Assembly (NCBI GenBank): GCA_963812885.1
Contig: CAWEWZ010000002.1
Location: 558,001 to 622,000, forward strand
Direction: 5' to 3'
Length of the DNA stretch: 64,000 nucleotides
Source: Bog-756 sp963812885
GTDB lineage: Bacteria > Actinomycetota > Acidimicrobiia > Acidimicrobiales > RAAP-2
Both the position numbers and the translations under genes were made by a program. Below, one piece after another: positions 19,940-28,794 of this stretch. The stretch's first letter is position 1, and each line of letters begins with the position of its first letter. The notes beneath the pieces are model-generated. The model did not search any database and was not told the DNA's origin. It saw nothing but the letters and a program-made list of their open reading frames with translations.

Positions 19940-21130
19940 TCAGCCGCCCGAGCTCGACGAGCCTGCCGACCCCGACGTGGCCGGGGCGCCGGCACCTCCC
20001 ACAGGAGTCAGCGACGTCGCCGGGACGGAGCCCGATCCGGACACCGCCGACAGGAGGAACTGCGGCGGCGGCGCCACCGGCGGTACCACGTTCAGGTGGT
20101 TCCACGTCCCATATTGCGGGTTCACCGACACGTCGGAACGGTGGGCGAAGGCGATGATCTCCCTGCTCACCCGGTCCACGTTGGCCGTGCCCTGCAGAAG
20201 CTCCCGACGCACCACCGGTCGGGCCGCCGACAGCGGCTCGAGGGACTGGCTGGTCACCTCGTAGACGAACCACTGGCCGGTGCCGGAGTTCTCCCCGGAC
20301 GCGATGGGACGGCCCACCGGCACCGTCTGCTGTTGGAGGGCCTGTTCCACCCCGGCCTGGGTGTACGAGCAGCCCAGGGCCCCGCCGCTGGCTGCCGTCG
20401 AGGCATCGATCGAGCTCGACTTGGCCACGTCGGCGAATGAGGCACCGCCATTGATCTGGGCCACCACCTGATCGGCGGCGGCCTGGGACTTGGTCACGAT
20501 CTGGCTCACGCAGTCGGCCGTGAACTCATCCTTGTTGGCCGCGTAGTACCGGAAGATCGCGGTGTTGGACAGGTCCGCCCCGTCGGCCAGCAGCTTCTCG
20601 TCGAACGCCTGGTTGCGGATCTGGGCCTGGGTCACGGACTCCGGGAGGTTGGCCAGCAGCTCCTTGCCGCTGAAGCTGGCTCCGGTCGGGCTTTCGCAGA
20701 AGGAGGTCGATCCGCCCACCGTGGCCTGCTGCACCGCGGCACTGATCTCCCCGTCCAGGGTGGACTGGAAATCGGTTTTGGCGGTGTCCAGATCGGACGA
20801 CGACACGGTGATGCCCCTGGACATGGCGAACTGCTCGGCCAGCAGCTGGCCCACCTGGCTCTCGAGCACCGCGCCGGCGAAGGCCGTGGTGTAGGTGCCG
20901 GGCCCACCCGCGCCCTGCGCGGACGTGGCCCTCAGCTGGGGATTCTCGAGCTGCAGCAGGCACCCTCCGTACTGGGTGCTTTCCAGCGTACGGAGCTGGT
21001 TGTTGAGTGAGGCCGTCGAGATGTCGGTCCCGTTGGCCGTGGCCGCCGGCGGGCCCACGTTGCACGCCGACACCAGGGCGCCGGACGCGATGAGCAGGGC
21101 GGCGGCGGCCCCCGACAGTTGGCGTTTCAC
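19940..21130 (-). CDS. SurA-like/PpiC peptidyl-prolyl isomerase lipoprotein
   Basis: This 396-residue exported protein has a signal peptide with lipobox LVSAC (Cys23), so it should be lipid-anchored on the outer face of the cytoplasmic membrane. Residues ~30-190 resemble the SurA N-terminal chaperone domain. Residues ~200-310 resemble a parvulin-type PpiC domain (ASFADVAKSSSIDAST, then GALGCSYTQAGVEQAL, and later GQWFVYEVTS). The tail is Pro/Gly/Ser-rich. The GTG start overlaps the mfd stop (GTGA), so synthesis is coupled to mfd although the functions seem unrelated. A role in folding exported proteins is inferred. Two cysteines in the mature N-terminal half could form a disulfide. Confidence 0.83.
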   Translation of the reverse strand: MKRQLSGAAAALLIASGALVSACNVGPPAATANGTDISTASLNNQLRTLESTQYGGCLLQLENPQLRATSAQGAGGPGTYTTAFAGAVLESQVGQLLAEQFAMSRGITVSSSDLDTAKTDFQSTLDGEISAAVQQATVGGSTSFCESPTGASFSGKELLANLPESVTQAQIRNQAFDEKLLADGADLSNTAIFRYYAANKDEFTADCVSQIVTKSQAAADQVVAQINGGASFADVAKSSSIDASTAASGGALGCSYTQAGVEQALQQQTVPVGRPIASGENSGTGQWFVYEVTSQSLEPLSAARPVVRRELLQGTANVDRVSREIIAFAHRSDVSVNPQYGTWNHLNVVPPVAPPPQFLLSAVSGSGSVPATSLTPVGGAGAPATSGSAGSSSSGG

Positions 21131-24100
21131 GGCGGTGATGCTACTGGGTGATCATGTCGCCGACCGGCGGCCGAGGCCGGCACCAGTTCGGTGAGCAGCT
21201 CGACCAGCACCGGGGCGAACTCGGAAGCGCCGGCCGGCGCGGCCAGAGGCGCCAGGAGCCGGTGGAGGTCGGGCTGATAGGTGGCCCCCGGGGCCAGACG
21301 CCGGAGCCGGACCTCTGCCGATGCGGGCAGCGTCACCGGAGAGAGCTTGGCCTTGGCCCGGTCCCCGGCGCCGCCACCCATCCCCTGGCGGGGAGCGCTC
21401 ACCGCCACATCGGTGATACCCAGCCGGAGGCACTCGACCCGCAGCCGGGCCACATCGAGCAGGGCCCTGGCCGGCGCCGGCAGGGGGCCGAACCGATCCT
21501 CCCACTCGGTGCGCACATCCTCGATCTGCTCGATGGTCCGCACGGCGGCCAGCCGTCGGTAGGCCTCCAGCCGGACGTCCTCGGCCTCGACGTAGTCCGA
21601 GGGCAGATGGGCGGCATCGGGCAGGTCGAGCGAGAGCTCGACCGGCTGAGGCCGGGGCTCGCCCTTGAGCTCGGAGACCGCCTCGGCCACGAGCTGGACA
21701 TAGAGGTCGTACCCGATGGCGGCGATGTGACCGGACTGATCCCGCCCGAGGAGATTGCCGGCGCCGCGGATCTGCAGGTCCCGCAGCGCGATCTTGAACC
21801 CGGAGCCGAGCTCGGTGTGGTCGCCGATGGTCCGCAGCCGCTCGTAGGCCTGTTCGGAGAGCACCCGGTCGACCGGGTGGAACAAGTAGGCGTAGGCCCG
21901 CTGTCCGGCCCGACCCACCCGGCCCCGGAGCTGGTGGAGCTGGCCCAGCCCCAACAGGTCGGCCCGGTCGACCACCAAGGTGTTGACGGTGGGCATGTCG
22001 ATCCCGGACTCGATGATCGTCGTGCACACGAGGACGTCGTAGCTGCCCTCCCAGAAGTCGAGCACCACCTTCTCGAGCGAACCCTCGTCCATCTGGCCGT
22101 GGGCCACGGCCACCCGTGCCTCGGGGGCCATGTGCCGCACCCGCTCGGCGATGGCCTCGATGTCCTGGACCCGGTTGTGGACGTAGAAGACCTGACCTTC
22201 GCGCAGGAGCTCGCGCCGGATGGCCTCCGAGGCCGCCGCTTCCTCGAACTCGCCCACATGGGTGAGGATGGGCCGGCGGGCCGCGGGCGGTGTGTTGACC
22301 ATCGACAGGTCGCGGATGCCGGTGAGGGCCATCTCGAGGGTGCGGGGAATCGGGCTGGCGGTGAGGGTGAGCACATCGATGCCGTCGGCCAGGGCCTTGA
22401 TCGATTCCTTGTGGCTGACCCCGAACCGCTGCTCCTCGTCCACCACCAACAGCCCGAGCTTCTTGAACGTCACATCGCCGCCGAGCAACCGGTGGGTCCC
22501 GACGACGACATCCACCGAGCCGTCGGCCAGCCCGGCCAGCACCGTGCGGGCCTGGGCGTTGGTCAGGAATCGGCTGAGCATCTCCACCTTCACCGGAAAC
22601 GGCGCGTAGCGGTCGGCGAAGGTCTGGGCGTGCTGACTGGCCAACAGGGTGGTGGGCACCAGGACCGCGGCCTGGAACCCGTCCTGGACCGCCTTGAACA
22701 CCGCCCGGATGGCCACTTCGGTCTTGCCGAAGCCCACGTCGCCACAGACCAACCGGTCCATGGGCTGTGGGCGCTCCATGTCCGCCTTGACATCGTCGAT
22801 GGCCCGCAGCTGATCGGAGGTCTCGACGAAGGGGAAGGACGACTCGAGCTCGGCCTGCCAGGGGGTGTCGGGGCCGAAGGCGTGGCCGGGGACCTGCAGT
22901 CGCCGCCGGTACAGCGCCACCAGCTCCTCGGCGATCTCGTGCACGGCGGCGCGGGCCTTGGAACGGGCCCGCTGCCACTCGGAGCCGCCCAGCCGGCTCA
23001 CGGTGGGCGACTCCCCGCCGGCATAGGGGGTGAGGAGGTCGATCTGGTCGGTGGGCAGGTAGAGCTTGTCCGCTCCCCGGTACTCGAGCAGCAGGTAGTC
23101 GCGGGTGGAGCCACCCATGGTCCGGGTGACCATGCCCCCGTATCGGGCCACCCCGTGCTGGCGGTGGACGACGAAGTTCCCCGGGGCCAGGTCGTCGAAG
23201 AAACCGTCGACGGGCCGGGCCCGGGCCCGGGCCTGCCGGTGGGGACGCCGTCGTCCGGTGACATCCGACTCGGCCAGCACCGCCACCCGGGACCCGGGCA
23301 GCACGAAACCCCGATCGACCGGTGCCACCACGACGCGGGCACCGGGAGCGGTGAGATCGGACGGTCCTGACGGCAGGTCGGCGGCCACCGGGACGACCAC
23401 CCCCTCCTCGGCCAGGATCCCCGACAGGCGCTCCGCTCCCCCGGCCGTGGACGAGCACAGGACGACCGAGTACCCGTCCTCGACCAGGCTCGAGACCTGG
23501 CCGGCAAGCTTGGCTCCGTCGCCGAGGATGGGCTCCCACCCCCGGCTCTCGACCTGGGGGACGTCCGGGCCCTCGGCGGTGGGAACCAGCGAGAGCACCC
23601 CGGCCGAGGTGTCGGTCAACAGCCGGTCGAAGGGGACGTGCAAGCGGGGGGCACCGGCCCCGGCGTCGAGTCCCCAGGTGCCGGCCAGGGCATCGGCCAA
23701 TGCCGACTCCTCGTCGAGCAGCTCACCGGCCCGGTCCCGGACGCGGCGGGGCTCGACCAGGATGACCAGGGCGTCATCGCCCAACAGGTCGGTGATCAGC
23801 TCGTCGGAGTCGGCCAGCCACGGCAGCCACGACTCCATCCCGTCGAACTGGTCGCCGTCGGCCAGACGGTCCCATTGGTGGCGACCCCAGGGGGCGGATC
23901 CCACCAGGGCCGAGGCCCGCTTGCGCATGGTCTCGTCCACCACCAGCTCGCGGCATCCGAACAGCTCGATCTGGCCCAGGTCGTCGATCGAACGTTGATC
24001 GGACACGTCGAACCGGGTCAACCGGTCGACCTCGTCGCCCCAGAGGTCGATCCGGACCGGCTCGTCGGCGGTGGACGGGAAGACGTCGACGATGCCGCCC

Positions 24101-24657
24101 CGTACGGCCAGCTCGCCGCGGTGCTCGACGATCGACTCGCGTCGATAGCCCATGGCCACCAGCCGGCCGACCAGTTCGTCCACGACGATCTGGTCCCCTT
24201 TGGCCACCACCACCGGTCGGGCCGCCGTCCGCCACGGCCCCAGTCGCTGGAGCACTGCTTTGATGGGGGCGACGACGATCGCCGGCCCCGGCGATCCGGG
24301 CACGCCCCCCATCTGCCACAGCAGCCGGAGGCGGCGACCCATGGTCGAGACGTCGGGGCTGACCCGCTCGAAGGGAAGCGTCTCCCAGGCCGGGAACACC
24401 TCGGCCCGGCCGGGGGAATCATCACCGGGAGCGGGGTCGGGGTCGGTGAATGCCTCGAGATCGTGGGCCAGCTGTTCGGCCGCCGCCCCGGTGGGCGTGA
24501 CCACCAGCACCGGCCGCCGGGTGCCCAGCCGGATGAGGCCGGCCAGCACGAAGGCCTGGGCGGGCGTGGCCACAGCCAGGGTGGCGGTGGACGCGCCCAC
24601 GACCCGCGCCATGGCGGACTCGTCGCGCAACAGAGGGGGAAGCGAGCGCAGGCTCAC
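21127..24657 (-). CDS. mfd: Transcription-repair coupling factor Mfd
   Basis: This 1,176-residue SF2 ATPase removes stalled RNA polymerase from lesions and recruits UvrA. From N to C it has UvrB-like domains, the RNA-polymerase-interaction region (DFVVHRQHGVARYGG-like, here FVVHRQHGVARYGGM), Walker A GDVGFGKTE (near residue 640), Walker B DEEQRFG (near 737), and helicase motifs including LTLTASPIPRT and QLRGRVGRAGQ. A TRCF C-terminal domain ends the protein. I chose GTG 24657 because residues upstream of it are low-complexity. It lies 61 bases after pth. The reading frame is clean over 3.5 kb, notable given the indels elsewhere. Confidence 0.97.
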   Translation of the reverse strand: MSLRSLPPLLRDESAMARVVGASTATLAVATPAQAFVLAGLIRLGTRRPVLVVTPTGAAAEQLAHDLEAFTDPDPAPGDDSPGRAEVFPAWETLPFERVSPDVSTMGRRLRLLWQMGGVPGSPGPAIVVAPIKAVLQRLGPWRTAARPVVVAKGDQIVVDELVGRLVAMGYRRESIVEHRGELAVRGGIVDVFPSTADEPVRIDLWGDEVDRLTRFDVSDQRSIDDLGQIELFGCRELVVDETMRKRASALVGSAPWGRHQWDRLADGDQFDGMESWLPWLADSDELITDLLGDDALVILVEPRRVRDRAGELLDEESALADALAGTWGLDAGAGAPRLHVPFDRLLTDTSAGVLSLVPTAEGPDVPQVESRGWEPILGDGAKLAGQVSSLVEDGYSVVLCSSTAGGAERLSGILAEEGVVVPVAADLPSGPSDLTAPGARVVVAPVDRGFVLPGSRVAVLAESDVTGRRRPHRQARARARPVDGFFDDLAPGNFVVHRQHGVARYGGMVTRTMGGSTRDYLLLEYRGADKLYLPTDQIDLLTPYAGGESPTVSRLGGSEWQRARSKARAAVHEIAEELVALYRRRLQVPGHAFGPDTPWQAELESSFPFVETSDQLRAIDDVKADMERPQPMDRLVCGDVGFGKTEVAIRAVFKAVQDGFQAAVLVPTTLLASQHAQTFADRYAPFPVKVEMLSRFLTNAQARTVLAGLADGSVDVVVGTHRLLGGDVTFKKLGLLVVDEEQRFGVSHKESIKALADGIDVLTLTASPIPRTLEMALTGIRDLSMVNTPPAARRPILTHVGEFEEAAASEAIRRELLREGQVFYVHNRVQDIEAIAERVRHMAPEARVAVAHGQMDEGSLEKVVLDFWEGSYDVLVCTTIIESGIDMPTVNTLVVDRADLLGLGQLHQLRGRVGRAGQRAYAYLFHPVDRVLSEQAYERLRTIGDHTELGSGFKIALRDLQIRGAGNLLGRDQSGHIAAIGYDLYVQLVAEAVSELKGEPRPQPVELSLDLPDAAHLPSDYVEAEDVRLEAYRRLAAVRTIEQIEDVRTEWEDRFGPLPAPARALLDVARLRVECLRLGITDVAVSAPRQGMGGGAGDRAKAKLSPVTLPASAEVRLRRLAPGATYQPDLHRLLAPLAAPAGASEFAPVLVELLTELVPASAAGRRHDHPVASPP

Positions 24658-24718
24658 CGGTTCAGGGTATCGGGAGCCGGCCGGAGTGTTGACCGGGGCA
24701 CGCCGCGACAGCGGGGTC

Positions 24719-25375
24719 TCAGCCGGCGCCGTTGGTACGGGCCATCGCCGCCTGGGCGCCCTCGGTGATGACGGTCTCGACGGCGTCCGCCGCCTCGGCC
24801 ACGGCCACCAGGAGGACGGCGCGCTCGGTCGCACCCGGGCGCTTCAGGACGTAGTCGGCGCCGGGCTGCCGCCCCGGCGGCTTGCCGATCCCGACCCGGA
24901 CCCGCAGGTACTCATTGGTGTGCAGGTGGCTGTCGATCGATTTGAGCCCGTTGTTGCCCGCCGTGCCTCCACCCGACTTCACCTTGACCCGCCCGGAGGG
25001 AAGGTCGAGCTCGTCGTGGATCACGATCAACCGGTTCGCCGTGCCCGGAGGGACATCGGCGGAGTCAGCGGCTTGGTCGATGCCGGACCGCCGGACAAGG
25101 GGGGCCACCGCCAGCCCCGATTCGTTCATGTAGGTCTGGGGCACGGCCACGAGCACCCGGTGGCCGCCGATCCGGATCTCGCCGGCCAATGATCGGAGCC
25201 CCTTCTCGGCTTTGAGGCGCCCACCGTGACGATCGGCCAGAAGGGCGGCGACCTCGGCTCCGGCGTTGTGGCGGGTGCCGACGAATTCGCTTCCCGGGTT
25301 GCCCAGCCCGACAACGAGGAATTCGACCGGGGTTCCCGTCCGCGGGGACCCCGGAGCGCGCCGGTGGCGGAGCAG
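24719..25375 (-). CDS. pth: Peptidyl-tRNA hydrolase (no canonical start codon)
   Basis: Pth recycles tRNA by hydrolysing prematurely released peptidyl-tRNA. The sequence shows FLVVGLGNPG, TRHNAG with the catalytic His, PQTYMNESG, IHDELDLPSG with the catalytic Asp, and GGTAGNNGLKSI. The frame is open from the rplY stop (25379) onward, but the first ATG/GTG/TTG in frame is a TTG at 25189, which would delete the catalytic His. Translation must begin upstream, perhaps at CTG 25375 (218 residues) or at a start hidden by a base error near 25333-25375; most homologues are about 190 residues. The gene follows rplY directly, the usual actinobacterial order. Confidence 0.9.
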   Translation of the reverse strand: MLRHRRAPGSPRTGTPVEFLVVGLGNPGSEFVGTRHNAGAEVAALLADRHGGRLKAEKGLRSLAGEIRIGGHRVLVAVPQTYMNESGLAVAPLVRRSGIDQAADSADVPPGTANRLIVIHDELDLPSGRVKVKSGGGTAGNNGLKSIDSHLHTNEYLRVRVGIGKPPGRQPGADYVLKRPGATERAVLLVAVAEAADAVETVITEGAQAAMARTNGAG

Positions 25376-25378
25376 GAC

Positions 25379-26044
25379 TTACCCTTCCGACGGCTCGGCG
25401 TCGTCCGAGGCCTCGGCGGCCGGCTCCCCACCGGCTTCGGCAGCTGCGGCTGCGGCCGTCTCGGCCTCCTCCTCGTCGGTCGTCTGCACTCGCGGAGGCT
25501 GGCCGGCCACCACGGTGGCCTCGAGATCCGTCTCCAGCTCGACGCCGCGAGGGATGGTGATGTCCGAGACGTGCAGCGAGGCGCCGATGGTCAGTCCCGA
25601 GATGTCGATGTCCACCGACGGCGGGATGTCGGCCGGCTTGGCCTTGATGTGCAGAGTGAACAGCTGCTGGTCCACGATGCCGTCCCCGTGCTGCACCTCG
25701 ATCGCCTCACCCACCAGGTTGATGGTGATCTCGGCGGAGATGACCTCGTCACGGCGGACGATGAGGAAATCGACGTGGGTCACCACGTTCTTGAACGGAT
25801 GATGCTGGATGTCCCGGGCCAGGGTGAGGAAGTTGTCCTTGCCCACCTCGAGCGAGAGCAGGGTGTTGAGGCCGGCCTCGCCGGACATGGCGATCTGGAA
25901 CTCGCGGGCACCGACGGCCACCGGGATGGGTTCGGCACCGTGGCCGTACACCACACCGGGGATCTTCCCCTGGCCCCGGAGGCGGCGGGTCGAACTTGTT
26001 CCGGTGTCGCGGCCGGCTTCGGCGGCGAGCGTGACTTCGGGCAT
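25379..26044 (-). CDS. rplY: 50S ribosomal protein L25 (CTC form)
   Basis: This 221-residue bL25 has the long C-terminal TL5/CTC domain and binds 5S rRNA. Visible features are RGQGKIPGVVYGHG, the 5S-binding block FKNVVTHVDFLIVRRDE, and the CTC domain (EVQHGDGIVDQQLFTL, then PADIPPSVDIDISGL). An acidic Ala/Glu-rich tail is typical of actinobacterial versions. ATG 26044 has GAGGAG about 8 bases upstream. The 381-base gap to prs contains hairpins, suggesting rplY-pth-mfd is a separate transcription unit. Confidence 0.95.
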   Translation of the reverse strand: MPEVTLAAEAGRDTGTSSTRRLRGQGKIPGVVYGHGAEPIPVAVGAREFQIAMSGEAGLNTLLSLEVGKDNFLTLARDIQHHPFKNVVTHVDFLIVRRDEVISAEITINLVGEAIEVQHGDGIVDQQLFTLHIKAKPADIPPSVDIDISGLTIGASLHVSDITIPRGVELETDLEATVVAGQPPRVQTTDEEEAETAAAAAAEAGGEPAAEASDDAEPSEG

Positions 26045-26282
26045 GCGGGAACTCCTCAAGAAGTGCTGACACGAGGGCAGCGCCGCTCCGGTCGATCATG
26101 GCTGTGGCCGACGACCCCGGATGGCCGCTGCTGACGGCCCATCATGATAGACGAGTCCGCCGATGGCGGGCCACAAGGGTGGTGGCGCCGTCACTGAGGA
26201 GGAGTCGGCAGCGAACGACCGGGTCGGGAGCAGGGAGGCGATCGGCGACAGACAGACCAGTCCTCCGCCTCATCGGCCATTC

Positions 26283-26312
26283 GGGCTTCCCCCTTGAAGG
26301 GGGGAAGGGCCC
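26283..26312 (-). terminator. Hairpin downstream of prs (candidate terminator)
   Basis: An inverted repeat pairs GGGCTTCCCCC with GGGGGGAAGGGCCC around a 5-base loop. The stem is about 10-11 bp with one mismatch. It sits about 115 bases after the prs stop on the minus strand. There is no U-tract, which is common in high-GC actinobacteria. Confidence 0.45.
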
Positions 26313-26326
26313 GGACCGGCGGCGCA

Positions 26327-26360
26327 GGAGGCGGACCCGGCCCAGCCGGTCCGGGCCTCC
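26327..26360 (-). terminator. Second hairpin downstream of prs (candidate terminator)
   Basis: GGAGGC pairs with GCCTCC on the outside and GGACC with GGTCC inside, with a 2-base bulge. It lies about 65 bases after the prs stop, closer than the other hairpin. The two tandem hairpins together may end the glmU-prs transcript. Confidence 0.45.
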
Positions 26361-26425
26361 CCATCGTAATGAACGTTCGTTTGGGATGCCCGGGACGAAT
26401 CCGGAGGCGCCGGCTCGGGCACGGC

Positions 26426-27403
26426 TCAGGCCAGGTTCTCGCCGCCGAAGATCTCCGACACCGACGAGTCCTCGAAGACGGCGTCGATGGCGTCGGAGAT
26501 GAGCTTGGCCACCGACAGGACCTCCAGCTTGTCGAAGTGCCGGTCCTGGGGGATGGGCAGGGTGTTGGTCACCACCACCTTGGTGAGGGCCGAATTCTTG
26601 AGCCGGTCGACGGCCGGGTCGGAGAGGACGGCATGGGTGGCCATGCACCACACCTCCGAGGCCCCCCGGTCGGCCAGCAGGTCGGCCGCGGCCACGATGG
26701 TCCCCGCGGTGTCGATCATGTCGTCGATCAGCACGCACTGGCGACCCTCGACGTCGCCGACCACGTGCAGCGCCTCGACCTGATTGGCGACACCCCGCAA
26801 CCGGCGCTTGTGGACCACGGCCAGATCGGCGGTCAGATGCTGGCTGAACCGCTCGGCCACCTTCACCCGCCCGGCGTCGGGAGCCACCACCACCAGGTCG
26901 TCGCTGCGCTGGGTCCGCAGGTAGTCGACCAGCACCGGGGCCGCGGTGAGATGGTCGAAGGGGACGTTGAAGAAGCCCTGGATCTGCCCGGAGTGCAGAT
27001 CGACGCTGACCACCCGATCGGCCCCGGCCACCGACAGCATGTCGGCCACCAGCTTGGCGGTGATCGGCTCGCGGCCGGTCGCCTTGCGGTCCTGGCGCGA
27101 GTACCCGTAGTAGGGGCAGACCGCGGTGATCCGCTTGGCCGACGCCCGCTTGGCGGCGTCGATCATGATGAGGTGCTCCATGAGCGAGTCGTTCACCGGA
27201 CCGCAGTGGGTCTGGATGATGAAGACGTCGCTCCCCCGGATGGAGGTGTCGAAACGACAGTGGATCTCGCCGTTGGCGAACTCGCGGAGATTGGCCTCGC
27301 CCAGGTCGACCCCGAGCTGCCGGGCCACATCCCGGGCCAACTCGGGGTGCGACCTCCCCGACACCAGTTCGAGTCGCCGCCGGGGGGTGAATTCCATGCC
27401 CAT
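26426..27403 (-). CDS. prs: Ribose-phosphate pyrophosphokinase
   Basis: PRPP synthase makes phosphoribosyl pyrophosphate from ribose-5-phosphate and ATP, feeding nucleotide, His and Trp synthesis. The protein has 325 residues, with LREFANGEIHCRF, the ATP-binding PYYGYSRQDRK, GADRVVSVDLHSGQIQGFF, and the PRPP-binding loop VLIDDMIDTAGT. The start is ATG 27403 (or ATG 27397), 4 bases after the glmU stop, so glmU-prs form an operon, as in many bacteria. Hairpins follow the gene. Confidence 0.97.
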   Translation of the reverse strand: MGMEFTPRRRLELVSGRSHPELARDVARQLGVDLGEANLREFANGEIHCRFDTSIRGSDVFIIQTHCGPVNDSLMEHLIMIDAAKRASAKRITAVCPYYGYSRQDRKATGREPITAKLVADMLSVAGADRVVSVDLHSGQIQGFFNVPFDHLTAAPVLVDYLRTQRSDDLVVVAPDAGRVKVAERFSQHLTADLAVVHKRRLRGVANQVEALHVVGDVEGRQCVLIDDMIDTAGTIVAAADLLADRGASEVWCMATHAVLSDPAVDRLKNSALTKVVVTNTLPIPQDRHFDKLEVLSVAKLISDAIDAVFEDSSVSEIFGGENLA

Positions 27404-27407
27404 GACG

Positions 27408-28601
27408 CTACCGCCTGCCGCCACCGGGTTCGTCGGGCGCGGGTTGTCCCTCGCCGGTCCACGGGCCGACCACCGCACCCGGCGGGACCTCGGTCCCCTC
27501 CTCGAGGACGGCGAACGGGCCGATGCGGGCGTTGGCGCCGATGGCCGAGCGCCGGCCCACACTGGAGGCCACGGTGGCCCCCTCCCCCACCACCGTGTCG
27601 ACCAGGTGGACGTTGGGGCCCAACTCTGCATGCGCCCCGATCACGCACGAGCCCTGGAGGATGACCCCGGGGAGCATCACCACGTCGGGATCGATCTCCA
27701 CATCCACGTCGATGTAGGTCCTCTCGGGATCCCACATGGTGACGCCCCGGCGCATCCAGCGCTCGTTGATCCTGTCCCGCAATTCGGCCTCGGCCACCGC
27801 CAGTTGGGCACGATCGTTGACCCCGGCCACCTCCATGGTGTCGCCGACCAGCACCGACCCCACCTTGTGCCCGGCCTCGTAGAGCACGCCGACCACGTCG
27901 GTCAGGTAGTGCTCGCCCTGGGCGTTGGCCGGGCTCAACCGCCGCAGCGAAGGAGCGAGCACGCTCCTCCTGAAGCAGTAGATGGACGTGTTGATCTCCC
28001 GGACGGCGAGCTCCTCGTCCGAGGCATCGACGTGCTCGACCACCCGGGCCACCGAGTCGTCCCGGCCCCGGACCACCCGTCCGTAGCCGGTGGGATCGTC
28101 GAGCTCGGCCGTCAACAGCGTGGCGGCGTTGTCCGCCACCCGGTGCTGGTGCACCAGGGCGGCCAGGGTGGCCGGACGAAGGAGCGGGGTGTCCCCCGGC
28201 AGGACCACGACGTCCCCGTCGTCATCGCCGTCGTCGTCGGGGAGCCCGGTGAGGGCCACCGCCATGGCGTCCCCCGTCCCCCGCTGCTCGACCTGTTCGA
28301 CGAACTCGATGGCCATCCCCGGCGGCGCATGTTCGATGAGGGTCTTGGTCACCCACTCGGCCCGATGACCGACGACGACCACCACGCGGGCCACGGACAG
28401 CTCGGCCAAGGCGTCGAGCACATGGAGGACCATGGGGCGGCCGCACAGGCGGTGGAGGGGCTTGGGTCGGGCCGAGCGCATCCGGGTCCCCTCGCCCGCG
28501 GCCAGCACCACCGCCGACAGCTGGCCCCCCGGGCCGGGCCCCGACCTGGTCGCCGCGGGCGAATCGTCAGGGTGGCCTTGCGGGTAGGTGCGGATCACCA
28601 C
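27408..28601 (-). CDS. glmU: GlmU-like N-acetylglucosamine-1-phosphate uridyltransferase, short form
   Basis: This 397-residue protein makes UDP-GlcNAc from GlcNAc-1-P and UTP. The N-terminal pyrophosphorylase domain is complete: VVLAAGEGTRMRS, KPLHRLCGRPM, EQVEQRGTGDAM, and VEHVDASDEELAVREIN. The C-terminal left-handed beta-helix is cut short. It has the early hexapeptide coils (DPDVVMLPGVILQG, IGPFAVLEEG) but ends at VVGPW plus a short tail, near the point equivalent to E. coli residue ~345, before the acetyltransferase active-site residues (His363 and neighbours in E. coli). It would be monofunctional. prs follows 4 bases later, so no 3' frameshift explains it. The start is GTG 28601 or a GTG three codons upstream (28610). 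Confidence 0.88.
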   Translation of the reverse strand: MVIRTYPQGHPDDSPAATRSGPGPGGQLSAVVLAAGEGTRMRSARPKPLHRLCGRPMVLHVLDALAELSVARVVVVVGHRAEWVTKTLIEHAPPGMAIEFVEQVEQRGTGDAMAVALTGLPDDDGDDDGDVVVLPGDTPLLRPATLAALVHQHRVADNAATLLTAELDDPTGYGRVVRGRDDSVARVVEHVDASDEELAVREINTSIYCFRRSVLAPSLRRLSPANAQGEHYLTDVVGVLYEAGHKVGSVLVGDTMEVAGVNDRAQLAVAEAELRDRINERWMRRGVTMWDPERTYIDVDVEIDPDVVMLPGVILQGSCVIGAHAELGPNVHLVDTVVGEGATVASSVGRRSAIGANARIGPFAVLEEGTEVPPGAVVGPWTGEGQPAPDEPGGGRR

Positions 28602-28794
28602 GGCGCACACCGGCCTCCCGCTTCCGCCGGGGACGGGTCTCCTCCGTGATGCGGTAGAAAGCTCATGGGGCCTATTCTTCCCACGTCGGCGGGAGCAATG
28701 CGACCCGGCGGCCCCGGTGCCCCGCCGACCGGGCTCCGCCCAGCCAGAGACCACACCGACCACCTGCACCCCCACCGAGCAGCGAATCCACTCC

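Larger units (their letters stand above)
26045..26425. other. Intergenic region between prs and rplY
   Basis: This is 381 bases without a credible gene. It holds two GC-rich hairpins (listed separately) on the prs side, and must hold the rplY promoter on its left part. An 8-base palindrome GAACGTTC lies at about 26371-26378. I could not pick a confident -10/-35 pair. Confidence 0.6.

Noticed and set aside
26371..26378. A LexA/SOS-type operator from the GAACGTTC palindrome
   Set aside because: The actinobacterial SOS box has a 4-base spacer between GAAC and GTTC; here there is none, and the flanking genes are not SOS genes.
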